DNA of 64,000 nt from Halichondria panicea (GCF_963675165.1 NC_087386.1:4284169-4348168); one strand, 5' to 3'. Counted from the first letter of the stretch, positions 32,196 to 42,632 are shown. Notes: generated from the letters alone by a model not told the origin. A program made the numbers and translations.

Positions 32196-32327
32196 CATGT
32201 TCCTTTGGGACCAATGTATACAAATCTGTAATCATCCGAGACATCCAATCTTGCAGACCACACTTCATTCAGCCAGTCACTCTTGAAGAAGTCAGGTACA
32301 GTGTACGCCTTGTAGTTGGGAAAATCT
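32196..32327 (-). CDS. JMJD4: JMJD4 exon before the HxD motif
   Basis: It encodes DFPNYKAYTVPDFFKSDWLN, then DDYRFVYIGPKGT. The SDWLNE and DDYRFVY blocks are typical of JMJD4. Its entry phase (2) matches the displaced exon at 26412-26508, not exon 1 (phase 1), so an exon between them is required. Confidence 0.92.
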
Positions 32328-32707
32328 CTACAGAACCAGTAATTATATCTATGTAAATGACAGAATTACTCCATGTTAGAAGGAGTTGTCGATATGCATG
32401 CACTGTGTATTTCATGACAATCGCCTGATCGGATCACAATGTTTATCAAGATCAACACCATCCACTTGGCTATTGTTGGGATGACACCGCATATTACAGC
32501 GATTTACCTAGGGATTACTGCATTTTTCGCATTGCACAGGGCCAGGATAGGGGTTCACAGCTTTAAAAGAGGTTGTTACAAAAGACCTCAGCTACGGCTC
32601 GTAATTGTAGTATATAACTGAGCTTCTACCAGATCTACCAGGCTTGTTTTCACATTAACTGATCTGCTTCAGAGACTAATATCAGGTCACAAATTGTAGC
32701 AATTCAC

Positions 32708-32906
32708 CAAAATGTTCCTCCAAAAAGTCTATGTTAGGTGTGTCGCCGACATTCCTCCATTCTTGCCGTGCCTTCCATCCTCTAGTGAAGGACTCTCCAA
32801 ACACACAAGGACGGTTGGGAAGCAGATTCTCCTCCAAAAATGTCAGAAAGTTTCCAGAATCTGGAAATCTTGATATCAGGTCAGTTCTGTCCATCATATC
32901 ATGCAT
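32708..32906 (-). CDS. JMJD4: JMJD4 first coding exon
   Basis: The minus-strand ATG opens MHDMMDRTDLISRF; an internal ATG four or five codons on would also do. FLEENLLPNRPCVFGESFTR is the conserved JMJD4 N-terminal block, and IDFLEEHFG precedes a gtgaat donor in phase 1. A one-base difference in donor choice is possible, but this one gives the conserved HFG-HVVVPVA join. Confidence 0.88.
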
Positions 32907-33007
32907 GGAAGGTAAATTAATGGTCGTTTATTATATTAAGGTAAAGATGGTTCAAATAAAAACATACTATTGGAAACAATCCTCCTATATCGAATTTTAA
33001 TACTGTA

Positions 33008-33278
33008 ACAACTAGTGTTCAAGCTGGCGCTGTGCTAATGCCTCTCGCCATGTTTTTGCTTTCGCTTAAAAGTATTAATAATTATGATTTCAAATTGACA
33101 AAATAGGTGGTAGCAAATTGAATGAACATTAAACACCGTAACAAATAATACAAATTGAAAATAATGTGATAATAGAGCACATTGCTCGCATGTTTAGGTA
33201 TGTGTGTGGGTGTGCATGCGTCCATGTGAGTATGCATGTGTGGTACGTGTTTGTTGGTTTGTGTGTGTGTGTGTGTGT

Positions 33279-33334
<56 letters not shown>

Positions 33335-33436
33335 GTGAGTGTGTGTATATGTGGTATAATTACATGCATGTGTGCATGGTAAGTAAATGTGTGTACGTGA
33401 CTATGACATCAGAGAGAAACACTGTGTGTGAAAAAG
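33008..33436. repeat. 68-bp repeat and long GT microsatellite
   Basis: Bases 33010-33077 repeat 30828-30895 almost exactly. Bases 33258-33340 are a GT microsatellite broken by single changes. No gene is seen. Confidence 0.8.
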
Positions 33437-33760
33437 CTACTGTTCATTGTCGGGATCAATGCTAAGATCAAGCCTTAATCTCTTTGGTGCAGAGTAAGGG
33501 CAAGTATGAAAGTTATCTCCGTCTTGGCAATTTTCACAGAGGTAAAATCCAATGATGCCTTCATCAAATTCGAAATCAGGAATATCTGGGGCGTACACAT
33601 ACCAGGGCTTGATACGTGATTCCTTTGGTGTCTTGATATCAACTGTTGACCATCCGGGCACTTTGTTGAAGTCGTCAGCTGCTGGATTGTAGTCACATGC
33701 GTACGTTCCGTCGGGTGTTTCGTACATGTAGGGTTGTAACAGTTCTCTAAGCACTAATGA
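33437..33760 (-). CDS. Terminal exon of unknown protein (possibly 3' end of the kinase-ankyrin gene)
   Basis: On the minus strand a plausible acceptor (attactgggag) opens SLVLRELLQPYMYETPDGTY and an acidic, aromatic-rich stretch (PWYVYAPDIPDFEFDEG, FYLCENCQDGD) ending IDPDNEQ at a stop. I do not recognise a family. The phase-0 entry would fit the ankyrin exons upstream (34928-35026), but missing exons are possible. It could also be the end of an independent gene. Confidence 0.5.
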   Translation of the reverse strand, partial: SLVLRELLQPYMYETPDGTYACDYNPAADDFNKVPGWSTVDIKTPKESRIKPWYVYAPDIPDFEFDEGIIGFYLCENCQDGDNFHTCPYSAPKRLRLDLSIDPDNEQ

Positions 33761-33825
33761 CTCCCAGTAATCAGATGATCCGCAATATGAGGAGTGGGAA
33801 AAAAAGATATTTTTTTTTGTTTTGT

Positions 33826-34315
33826 GGCTTACCAGGACCACAAAAAGAATTGATTTCTGCCAGGATCTGGGTTAAAATGGAGTCTCTCACACGTGGTAAT
33901 GAGCGCATGCGCAGGGATAAGGGGTGCATGTGTCGGCAAGTTACAAGAAATTAAGAATGGCTACTAGCTTCTTTAGCAGCTCTTTTTCTGACTCTTGTAG
34001 CTAACAAAAAGCTAGCGCTTTAGTGCAAGGCTAACTTATTATGTTGAATAGAAAGTTTGTGCGAACAGATGGTGCTATAAAAGATTCTGAAGAGACTGCA
34101 ACATCCTTCAATGTGAGTCACTAGCCATAACTCGAGAAAGAAGCTTTAGTTTGCTAATCCACGAATCAAAATCCAAGATCGTGGCTAGAAGGCTATAGAA
34201 GCTGTCAGTTTTTGTTGTATTGCAACCGTTGATCAGTTACAGCTGGAATACACACACACACACACACACAGACAGCTTTACCGTATCTCTCGTGCGGCTA
34301 CGCCTCGAGGCATAA
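33826..34315 (-). mobile_element. Dispersed repeat (family 1), third copy
   Basis: It shares GTGGCTTACCAGGACC, TTCTGCCAGGATCTG, GCGCTTTAGTGCAAGGC, GTTACAGCTGGAATAC, a CA tract and CTCGTGCGGCTACGCCTCGAG with the copy at 31100-31668. Orientation is the same as that copy on the plus strand; strand assignment here is arbitrary. Confidence 0.65.
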
Positions 34316-34927
34316 TGATTTACATGTAGAAGTGCATGCATGGACATGCAATTGCACTCAATTCTATTTTAACACCGGCATGGTCCCAGGTGAATACCTA
34401 TACATACTTCGCTAAGTTGTCTAGTGTATATAGACATGAATCAATAAGTGGGTGTTGACCACAGTACATACAGTAGATAATTACCCTAATTATGATAATT
34501 ATGTGGGCAACATAATTATATGCACCCACTGATTGATTCTTCATAACTATTGCAAAACACACTCCAGAACAAAACTTGAGTATAGCCCAGATTCCTGTCG
34601 TCCCAATGTGCCGGAAGAGAACGGGTATACAATTATATGCCCATCTATAATTGCACCGACTATGCTCAATTTGCATTGCATAGTCCCGGGAGATGCGTGT
34701 GTGCGCTGCATGCATGGATATAATTATAGTAGACATATAACCTTGCTGAATTTAGCAGCTTGTATATGTCCGGCTTAAGCCGCTATAATAGATATACATT
34801 GCATAATTATTACAATACTCCTCAAATATATTCAGTCCATGCACTCATATTAATTCAATCATGGAATCAGCAACTATATATATACATACAAACCCTATAT
34901 AATTATACCAATGTATATGTGACTCAC

Positions 34928-35026
34928 ATTAGTCTTGATATGGACATCAGCCTTGGCCTCCAACAATATTCTAACAACTCCACAATAACCTTTGTGAGCA
35001 GCCACTATCAATGCAGTTGCTCCATC
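34928..35026 (-). CDS. Kinase-ankyrin gene: ankyrin repeat exon 4
   Basis: A 33-codon phase 0-0 exon between gtacag and gtgagt. It encodes DGATALIVAAHKGYCGVVRI followed by LLEAKADVHIKTN, a full ankyrin repeat starting at the loop. Confidence 0.88.
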
Positions 35027-35204
35027 CTGTACATGATCATGATGGATGCAGATTGAGCAGCAAGTGAACACATGCACATGCACTATCTATAGTACTCACA
35101 AAAAGTCACATTAATTTTGATAAATCATGAGAAACCACCATGCAACTAACTATATTTATAGCGTCTGAAATGTGCAATATATATTACACATAATTTTTAC
35201 TCAC

Positions 35205-35303
35205 TTTGTTTTGAATATCCACATTGGCTCCAGCATCGATTAGTAAGCCCACACATTTCTGGTGACCATTGAAACTGGCTATCCAAAGAGGACTCTGTCC
35301 CGA
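35205..35303 (-). CDS. Kinase-ankyrin gene: ankyrin repeat exon 3
   Basis: A 33-codon phase 0-0 exon encoding SGQSPLWIASFNGHQKCVGL, then LIDAGANVDIQNK, a canonical ankyrin repeat. One exon per repeat is the pattern of the whole array. Confidence 0.9.
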
Positions 35304-35431
35304 CTGTGTACATTCATGCATTAACAAAAGTATTTGCATTTATTCATTGGCTAAAGAACACAAACGAGTGCTGCATGCCCGAAATAACATGCAATCTACA
35401 TAAATAATGCATGGGTGCTACATGATATAAT

Positions 35432-35660
35432 TATACCGTATAATTATATAGCAGGTAATTTTCGTGGTGCAAATTTTCGTATGAATTTCCCAATTACATA
35501 TTTCGTATTTTAAATATTCGTACAGCTCACGATAGTGATGTTGAACCTATTGCAGTACAATAATTTCATATTTTAATTTCGTATAAATAATTATAATGAT
35601 GCTCTGTATATACAACGAAATATACGAAAATTTCCACCGTACGAATAACCGTATAATAGA
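35432..35660. mobile_element. TTTTCGTA foldback MITE
   Basis: Outer ATACCGTATAATTATA and CGAATAACCGTATAATA ends are inverted, and inside TTTCGTATTTTAAATATTCGT pairs with AATTTCGTATAAATAATTA-like sequence. CACGATAGTGATGTTGAAC recurs inverted at about 15890. Confidence 0.65.
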
Positions 35661-35945
35661 GCTATATTATTACATGAACTAATTTACCATGGAATTGCAT
35701 TGATCGTAACAATTATTATAATAGCGCGCAACAAACAACATAATCATGTAATTAGTGATGCGTAATTTTCTGCGAATGATTAGTTCGAAAATTAGCTACG
35801 TACTACTTTTTCATTCACCGTACTCTTACAACGTTAAATTGCAGTGACGTGAATGCCACAGCTCATTAATTATTATGACCGATTGACATAATTCTACTAA
35901 CATGGTTTATACATGTAAAAAGAATGAACAATACTGTGAGATCAC

Positions 35946-36044
35946 CTTTGACTGAGTGTGTACGTTAGCCCCAGATTTAGTAAGGGCAAGCACAACCCCA
36001 TCATGTCCATTGTCACTGGCCCAGTAAATAGCAGTCTTGTTACA
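35946..36044 (-). CDS. Kinase-ankyrin gene: ankyrin repeat exon 2
   Basis: A 33-codon phase 0-0 exon between tttcag and gtgatc. It encodes CNKTAIYWASDNGHDGVVLA, then LTKSGANVHTQSK. Confidence 0.88.
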
Positions 36045-36094
36045 CTGAAAATCAATTAAAGCATTAACCAACACAGTAGAAAAATTCCACTCAC

Positions 36095-36181
36095 CTCATC
36101 TGCCTGATTTGGATCAGCCCCACACTCCAGTAGCTCTTGAACCACACCCACATTACCAGTTTTGCAAGCCTCAAGAAATGA
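36095..36181 (-). CDS. Kinase-ankyrin gene: ankyrin repeat exon 1
   Basis: A 29-codon phase 0-0 exon encoding SFLEACKTGNVGVVQELL and ECGADPNQADE, the first, slightly short ankyrin repeat after the kinase domain. Confidence 0.88.
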
Positions 36182-36279
36182 CTGGGAAAAGTATATGGTA
36201 TATGCAATACACTGCTATAGGAACATAATTATGAGCGTTCTCAGCAGCTACACTGAGTACAGATACTCCATGCACTCAC

Positions 36280-37210
36280 CATTGTGGGTCTGGGACACAG
36301 CTCTCTGACTGAGCTGATCACTTCCTCAACTGATGGTCTCTGCTCGGGGTGGTCGTGAAGGCAGCGAACAACAAGAGGATAAAGAGCGTGTTTCTCACCC
36401 ATTTTGTCACTAATGATAGCAGACTTTCGTCGCATGAGCTCGACTTTACCCTCACTAATGTACTTGGCATGGTTTCGATCTTCTCGAGGTATGTTGAAGA
36501 CATTAGGAAAGTATCCGATAACAGTGTGAACGATGAGATGACCGAATGAGAAGATGTCCAGCTTGGTAGTATAGATAGGGTATTCATCGTAGCACTCGGG
36601 AGGCATGTATTTTGGATTTCCAGGAATGTTTGTCAGAAAATGAGTTAAACGCTCCTGTTCAATGAATCTGGACATTCCCAAGTCTCCGATCTTGGCATGT
36701 GAGATCCTCAGTGAGCAGGATGTTGGGAGCAGTGAGGTCACGATGGATAAGGGGAGGGGTCAGAGAGTGAAGGTAGCGAAGACCTTTGGATACATCATAC
36801 AGAATACAAATTCTAGTAGTGAAATTCGTGTCTGGCTTTGTTTCAACGAAATCAGCCAAGTCCGAATAAAGCCTCTCCATTATCAAACTGATGTCGTTCT
36901 TATCACGGCCGTAATGAACGCCAACAAAGCCGACCACATTCGGGTGATCCAAGCCACTCAAAATGCAACACTCCTTGCGAAACTTTGCTACAATGTTCTT
37001 CTTCTGTCCATGGGAAGGTTCTTGGAGCAAAATATTATGGAGCTTCTTAGCAATGCAGAGTCTTCCATTCACAGTCACTCTAAAGACATAGCCATAAGCC
37101 CCTGAGCCTGCTTTGTTTTCATCCTGATCTAATCCTTCTACCTGAACTACTAGATCGTCGAGCTTCACCTCAGCCATTAAATTTGCAACCAACAGTGAGT
37201 TACTGTCCAA
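36280..37210 (-). CDS. Protein kinase domain, with a one-base frameshift
   Basis: The minus-strand ATG opens MDSNSLLVANLMAEVKL. The glycine loop is AGSGAYGYVFRV, the lysine lies in CIAKKLH, and the catalytic loop is LIHRDLTAPNILLTED. The frame is then lost by one extra base at about 36697. In the next frame the metal-binding motif KIGDLGMSRF (DLG for DFG), the APE-equivalent YMPPECYDEYP, DIFSFGHLIVH and EQRPSVEEVI follow. All kinase elements are present, so this is an active-type kinase except for the shift. The exon ends PRPTM at a gtgagt donor, phase 0, leading to ankyrin exons. I recall kinases with these block sequences as an expanded family in sponges. The shift may be a real mutation or a sequence error. 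Confidence 0.9.
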
Positions 37211-37545
37211 AAGCCAAGGGCGTATCCTTTTACTTTGCGCATGCAGATGTAACGTGTGGGTGTTTTAACATGTGCGACCAGCCTCGAATCCTGTGACACA
37301 ATCTAGAGAGATCATGTAGCTTGAGCTGAGATCAGTTTGGCTAGCTGTGGAGTGGTCTAGATGTATTAGACACTGAAGTGTATATATACTCACTGCTGCA
37401 ACTAGTCTAGATCTATATATAGAGTCTAGACTAACTCTAGAGTCTTAGTGTCTAGTGTCTAGAGTCTATAGACTCTACTTGGAGTCGACTGGTGGAGACT
37501 CAGAGGCCGCGCCAAAGGCCTCATTCGAACATCAACAACAAGTAC
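37211..37545. promoter_or_regulatory. Candidate bidirectional promoter with GTCTAGA cluster
   Basis: Only 335 bp separate the kinase start codon (-) from the proposed first coding exon of locus E (+). The stretch holds at least five GTCTAG/GTCTATAGAC motifs between 37355 and 37475. The function is inferred from the head-to-head layout alone. Confidence 0.4.
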
Positions 37546-37603
37546 ATGAAGAGTTGCCCGAACTGTGCAGCTTCAATGGGGCACTATGGAAATGCTCAGG
37601 AAG
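37546..37603 (+). CDS. Locus E: proposed first coding exon (CxxC leader)
   Basis: The ATG opens MKSCPNCAASMGHYGNAQE and the exon stops at a gtataa donor in phase 1. The next exon with the right entry phase (39749) carries the 2A-like motif. The CPNC pair is reminiscent of a zinc-ribbon half. The assignment rests on start codon, phase and head-to-head position; no homology supports it. Confidence 0.45.
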
Positions 37604-37899
37604 GTATAATGTAGTAACCTTAAACCATGCTTTGGGGGCGAGTTTCATGGGACTTGAGCATTATATTCATGCATGGTATGGCCTAATACCAATTTAATTG
37701 TAGACTCGCAAGCTGTTCGCCTGCAACAGTGACGGCTTGTGAGTCTAATTTAATTGGGGGCAAGTTCCTTGGGTTAAAATGAATGCTTGACTGGTCTCAT
37801 GTAACATTTTTGAGGTTTGTGGTGTTCGATGGTTGGGGCAGCTGTATAGACAACCATGCAGTTAGTACTGCATGTATGTTGGGTTTGATTCACTGTGAT

Positions 37900-38600
37900 T
37901 ATATAGTTGTGCACAATGCATGAGGGTGTGCTATACACGTCATGGTATTAAAACAAACAAACTACCCCTTGAATAAGACGGTCACTTGAGTGTTTTTCTC
38001 GATGCATACATGGGAGAAGCAATAGACCAGATTAGTGAATGCAGGGGATTCCGCTGGTCTGGCTACAATTCGTGATCCGCTGTTTATAATTTTCATAGCT
38101 ATATACACTTGCAGTGGAACCTCCATATTATAACCAAAACCTCCATAATTAACGAATACCATGCATTGGGATAGCCTTTTGGTCGTTATATAAAGATGTA
38201 GTCTTTGTTGAGAGGTTTGAATTGCCAACCACATAGTTAATTCCTGCTGTAAACAAATTTTGGAGCTTTGTTAACTGCTTCTCTAGCCCATTCAAACTTT
38301 GAAAAGACTGTAGGAACGAACTATAGCTAAACAGGATTATTAGCGCTTACTTGAATATAACTGCAGGTTTTTTGTACTCAAATTGAAGCGCTTTTCCAAT
38401 TATGCGAAGGATATTAGTGAAAATTTAGAATTGATTCAGCCATAGATAGTGAATGCAGGGGATTCCGCTAGCCTGGCTACAATTCGTGATCCGCAGTTTA
38501 CAATAATTTTATTCATAATTATAGCTATAATTATACAGTGGAACCTTCATATATATCACCAAAACCTCCATAACGAACACCATCTATGATTCAGCTAATT
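37900..38600. repeat. Direct repeat pair, CAGTGGAACCTYCATAT type
   Basis: GGGGATTCCGCTGGTCTGGC, ACAATTCGTGATCCGC and CAGTGGAACCTCCATAT (38042-38165) recur with small changes at 38455-38590. The CAGTGGAACCTCCATA ending resembles mariner-type MITE ends; this is a guess. No exon is seen. Confidence 0.5.
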
Positions 38601-38630
38601 TATATCTATGAGCTAGCTAGCTTGTATACA

Positions 38631-39233
38631 TAGCCTCGATTCCGGGCCGATTAAAATACGGCCTGGTACCTATTGCATGGTGATAGTGCACACGCGTTAG
38701 TTTATTGTCCAGAATCTGGGAAATCCCCTTTTTTCTTTCCCTCATCTATTTTCTATCTTTGTACATCAGCTTAGCTCTCTATTGTGTTGTTCCAGAAGGC
38801 TTTAACACTAGTCTGAAGCCAGAAGAGGCTCTCATCTACCTCTATGACGGTTGTATGGTCAGGATGTCTTACCTTGAATCTGTACAGGCTATGCGAAATG
38901 TATGGTGCCTCAAACTGCTACTTGCGAAGACAACCCGGCTATAGGACCATCCTATATAGACGTAGATGAGAGCCTCTTCTGTCTTAAAACTAGTGTTCAA
39001 GCCTTCTAGACCAACGTAATAGACGGCATAAGCCACAGCTTCACAGAACTCAGTCATAGAGATAAAGTATTACGGAACATATTCTTAGTAAACGGACTAA
39101 TTTCCTGTGTAATTTACTAAGGTTTTACGTTCGTAGTACGATTACCCATATTCTGGGTAATTTGAAGCGCTGCGCAGTATCACCCCTGCAATACGTACCA
39201 GACCGTATTTTAATCGGCCTTGAATCGAGGCTA
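38631..39233. mobile_element. Foldback TAGCCTCG element in locus E intron 1
   Basis: The left end TAGCCTCGATTCCGGGCCGATT and the right end complementary to it (AATCGGCCTTGAATCGAGGCTA) are inverted. The inside is also palindromic: an 80-bp block around 38800-38870 (AGAAGAGGCTCTCATCTAC) is inverted at about 38950-39030. Flanks show an imperfect duplication (CTTGTATACA left, CTTGTACA right). It belongs to the 9-bp duplication family. Confidence 0.75.
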
Positions 39234-39748
39234 GCTTGTACAGTGCATGGCATAGCTGGTGATAATTATATCCATCTGGAATGACTCTCTGGGCATATGC
39301 TGTTTGTCTGATTATGCTGAGAGAATGTGAGACAAAGATTAGGTCTTTTTGTTCCGCAGTTATTCTTGATCAATATGATTGTTTTTGTACTGAATCTGTA
39401 AAATATGAACTGTAACATAATAGAGTTGCCTTGCTTGCTCACTTTCTAGCTATAGCTTACGAGTCAGGTCTCATCACAGAGACATCCAGTTACTGGGTTG
39501 GGCTCGAAAATGACTGCATTTTAGGCGCACTCTCAAATATAAGCGTATATATATAGAGCTCTGCTATTGACCCCATGCATGAGCTGCATGCGCTAATAAT
39601 CCAGTTTCTTGTTTTTGGTATTGTTTTTGGTATGTTCTCTTTATGGCCATTCCTATAATTATTATAGCAACTCAATTTTACATGGGTCATAATTATTTAG
39701 TGCATGCATGCATGTATCATTGTCCATTGTACCACCCTCTTTCTCTAG

Positions 39749-40111
39749 GTTTTGTTCAGACCATTAACTGTACTGCACTCCCAATGGAACAATATTTGTC
39801 TAAACTCTTCTCTGATCACAAGGAGAAAAAAACATGCTTTCGAATAGAGTTGAGAAAATATCGTAACAGTAACAAACGTTGTTCAACAGATACAACCTGG
39901 ATAACCGGTTTGGACAAGACACCACAAATATTGGAGGTGGATTTTTTGTTGCTGATTATAGCTGGAGATATCGAAACTAACCCTGGCCCTGTTCTTACAA
40001 CACTGACACTCTCAACTCTTCATGAAGAATTAGTTGAGTTGACTAATCCACTTCTTTTTGGTAAACACTTGGGCATTCCTCAGTTGGTATTGGACAAACT
40101 TCATCCAAATG
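39749..40111 (+). CDS. Locus E exon 2: 2A-like ribosome-skipping motif and start of death domain
   Basis: The acceptor ttctctag is in phase 1; an internal ATG at 39784 (MEQYLSKLFSDHKEK) could also start translation. About 65 residues later comes a hydrophobic run and AGDIETNPGP (39961-39990), which fits the 2A consensus D-x-E-x-NPG|P; skipping would occur between G and P. Just after it, LTLSTLHEELVELTNPLLFG begins a death domain that continues in the next exon. 2A motifs are known from viruses, from some non-LTR retrotransposons, and from N-termini of sea urchin NLR proteins. Here a death domain, not a reverse transcriptase, follows. Skipping would separate a ~90-residue leader from the large downstream product. 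Confidence 0.8.
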
Positions 40112-41050
40112 GTATGTGCTATAATTATGCATGCACGCATTAAGTTAATGCACCTTCTCTCTAATTATAGTAGCATATGCATGTGAGTCAGTGATAGAAT
40201 GCAATTTCAGTTAAGTGATGGTCGATCATTACCCACTCTTTGTGATCTGGATTCTGCCTGCATGCAGCAAAATTAATCAATGCAAACATGTTCATCATTA
40301 TCTATGATGCACTTGTCAATGAGTAGTTGGGTCCACTTAGTTGAGGGAACCCTATAATTAAGGGTGCACATACAGTGCATCCAGTCTAGAGAGTTGAATA
40401 CCACAAATGTATGAGTACAGTTGTACGGTATAGACTCTAGTTAATCCGGTCACCGTTGGGACAGTACAGCTTGGTCAGAATAGCGAGGTGGCCCCAGGAA
40501 ATAACCGCGGCTAAAAAACCGACCTTACCTCGAATATAAATTTTATGCGGTTCTGCCTCGAGGATAATTATGGTCTCAAGTGTAATCCATTGCCAAACCA
40601 TACCCAAAACGTCATATCCGGCCATTATAAAATTACATGAAAACCTTGTTTGGGGCAGCCAGCACTGACCAGTATATGGAAAAGCGAGTGGCCGCATTTC
40701 AGGATGAGTGTTGTGCAGTAAACATCTAGCTAGTATACTATTCTGTGCCAAATCAAATGGCCGATATATCGAGGTGGCCGTACGTACTTCAGAGAGCCGA
40801 AATAGCGACAGTCTACTGTTCTTAAAAGATTGGAACATTTCTAAGAAATTATGCTGACACCATTGTGTACGTGAATGAATAAGATACAACATTATTAAAC
40901 AAAAATCTATTGTGGGAAATAATGGTGAAAGCGGGGGTGATCATATAGAAAATAATGTGTGTAACATCGATTATCTTCGGAAAACTAAAGTCTTTCTTTT
41001 CTGATTAAAAGTTAGACAATTATTTTATTTCAAGCTTACTATATGTGTAG

Positions 41051-41440
41051 CAGTGGCGGATCCAGGGGGAGATCCCAGGGTGCTCCTTTCAGTCTAGATA
41101 TTGTGGCTTTACTACAGCCTACCAGCTAGTTATTTATCAGTTTTTGTAGCTATTGTCAATGATTGTACCTGTTGTTTTGATGTATCAACTGCCAAAGGAG
41201 TGTTCAGGTTAGCCTATAGGCTAGATAGTTGACTGTTTGTAGTTGGACTCCGCCCAACTAGACTGTTCGTGGCAGCTAGCTAGCTCTACGCAAGTCTATT
41301 ATGGGACTTCCCCTGTGATTTTCCCTAGTCATGTGTGACCGGAAGTGGACGTAATCCCAAAAAATTTTGCGCTGTGCGGGAATTCCACTACGCGCTCGTA
41401 GTTTGGAACCGCCCTTTCATTTTTCCTGGATCCGCCACTG
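41051..41440. mobile_element. CAGTGGCGGATCCAGG MITE
   Basis: The ends CAGTGGCGGATCCAGG and CCTGGATCCGCCACTG are perfect inverted repeats, with a partial GTGTAG duplication outside. These ends are widespread among hAT-type nonautonomous elements of animals. No coding capacity. Confidence 0.85.
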
Positions 41441-41659
41441 TGTAGATACGTAAGCAATATCAAACCTTGCGTAAAATAGCCAAAGTTCTTTAGATGTTGT
41501 GACGAAGTCCTAAACCTTAGCCGGAATCTGTTGGTCTTTCCTCTCCCTAACCGATTAGCCATTATTTGTAACAATTGTTTACTGTTCTATTATCACCACA
41601 AACCCACCATGCAACTTTCGTTGCTATGGAAACATTTTTAGTAGCTTATTCATTCACCT

Positions 41660-42112
41660 CAGAGGAGGAACGCCAGGGTCAATAGGGTCACGTTTAATTA
41701 AGGATTATTGTTCTGGGTTCTTGACCTTTGTTGCATATATATAGCAGCTTAGCGCTTCTGTTCTTTATTTGCCTGCTTGGAAAGCTTACTATACCTAGAT
41801 CTATCCAGTGCAGCAAGCCAGTATACATCAAAATTTATACCCTAGCCACGGAAGGCTAATTTCCATATCTTGTGGTTTTGAAGAATGCAATAAAAGGTCA
41901 AAGGTTGCAATTAAATCCTAGATCTCCTCTCTCAAGCTGATTCCTCTGGGGCGCGATAGCTCAACCGATTTCTGTTGTGATTATAAAGAGGATCAAGCTA
42001 TTGGTGGTGTATAAACTCAGGGGCGTGAGGGTAAACTCAGTTTTACATGTAAAACATAGGGCCACGTGGTGTTTTAATTAGTGACCTTTTGACCCTGGCA
42101 TTCCTCCTCTGC
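41660..42112. mobile_element. hAT-like MITE inserted in an older repeat
   Basis: The ends CAGAGGAGGAACGCCAGGGTCAA and TTGACCCTGGCATTCCTCCTCTGC are inverted and the 8-bp duplication ATTCACCT flanks both sides. The interrupted repeat is seen uninterrupted at 19810-20000, which confirms the boundaries. Confidence 0.92.
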
Positions 42113-42402
42113 ATTCACCTATACAAAATGGCAGCACCATTTCTTAGAAATGTTCCAATCAAAAGATATTAACATTTAAGTACAACTATACTCACACGTT
42201 TGTGGTGTTCTACTCTCTAGACTGGATCATGATGCACTAATGATTCTGTTTCCATCTGAACCCATTGCCCTACCCCACTGACCCACAGACATTTGCCATC
42301 GATTGGTATAATTATAGGCAGCGACTGATCTGTATCAATAACAAAAACAAGCATCTTCCCATCATGTCTATAAATTAATGCTTCTCTCCTAATTTCATGC
42401 AG

Positions 42403-42552
42403 ACGTCAGTGAACAGAAAAATACCCTGCTTCAGTACATTGCTAATAACTATGAACTATACGGATTTGATTGGGAGAAAATCGCTGATGCTCTTGATATA
42501 ATTTTATTGAGAGACCTGGCCACAAAGCTGAGGTCTAAATATTGTCAACATG
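42403..42552 (+). CDS. Locus E exon 3: death domain, second half
   Basis: Between ttcatgcag and gtaatg, 50 codons, phase 1-1. The exon encodes DVSEQKNTLLQYIANNYE, FDWEKIADAL and LRDLATKLRSKYCQ. These are the last helices of the death domain started after the 2A motif (WEKIADAL is the usual helix-5 block). Confidence 0.85.
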
Positions 42553-42632
42553 GTAATGATTTGTTATGGCTATGTGATGATAAAGTTATTACATGATTGA
42601 TTTCCAAATTATCTACCGGTATGTCATTGTAG

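Noticed and set aside
39643..39783. Upstream ATG (MAIPIIIIAT...) extending the 2A exon ORF
   Set aside because: The ttctctag acceptor at 39748 fits the phase pattern better, and the extension crosses AT-rich intron-like sequence.
39961..39990. 2A motif as part of a non-LTR retrotransposon
   Set aside because: No endonuclease or reverse transcriptase lies downstream; a death domain follows and splices in frame to further domains.
40437..40892. 151-codon minus-strand ORF
   Set aside because: No family motif, no splice context, and it lies in an intron of locus E. Probably chance.
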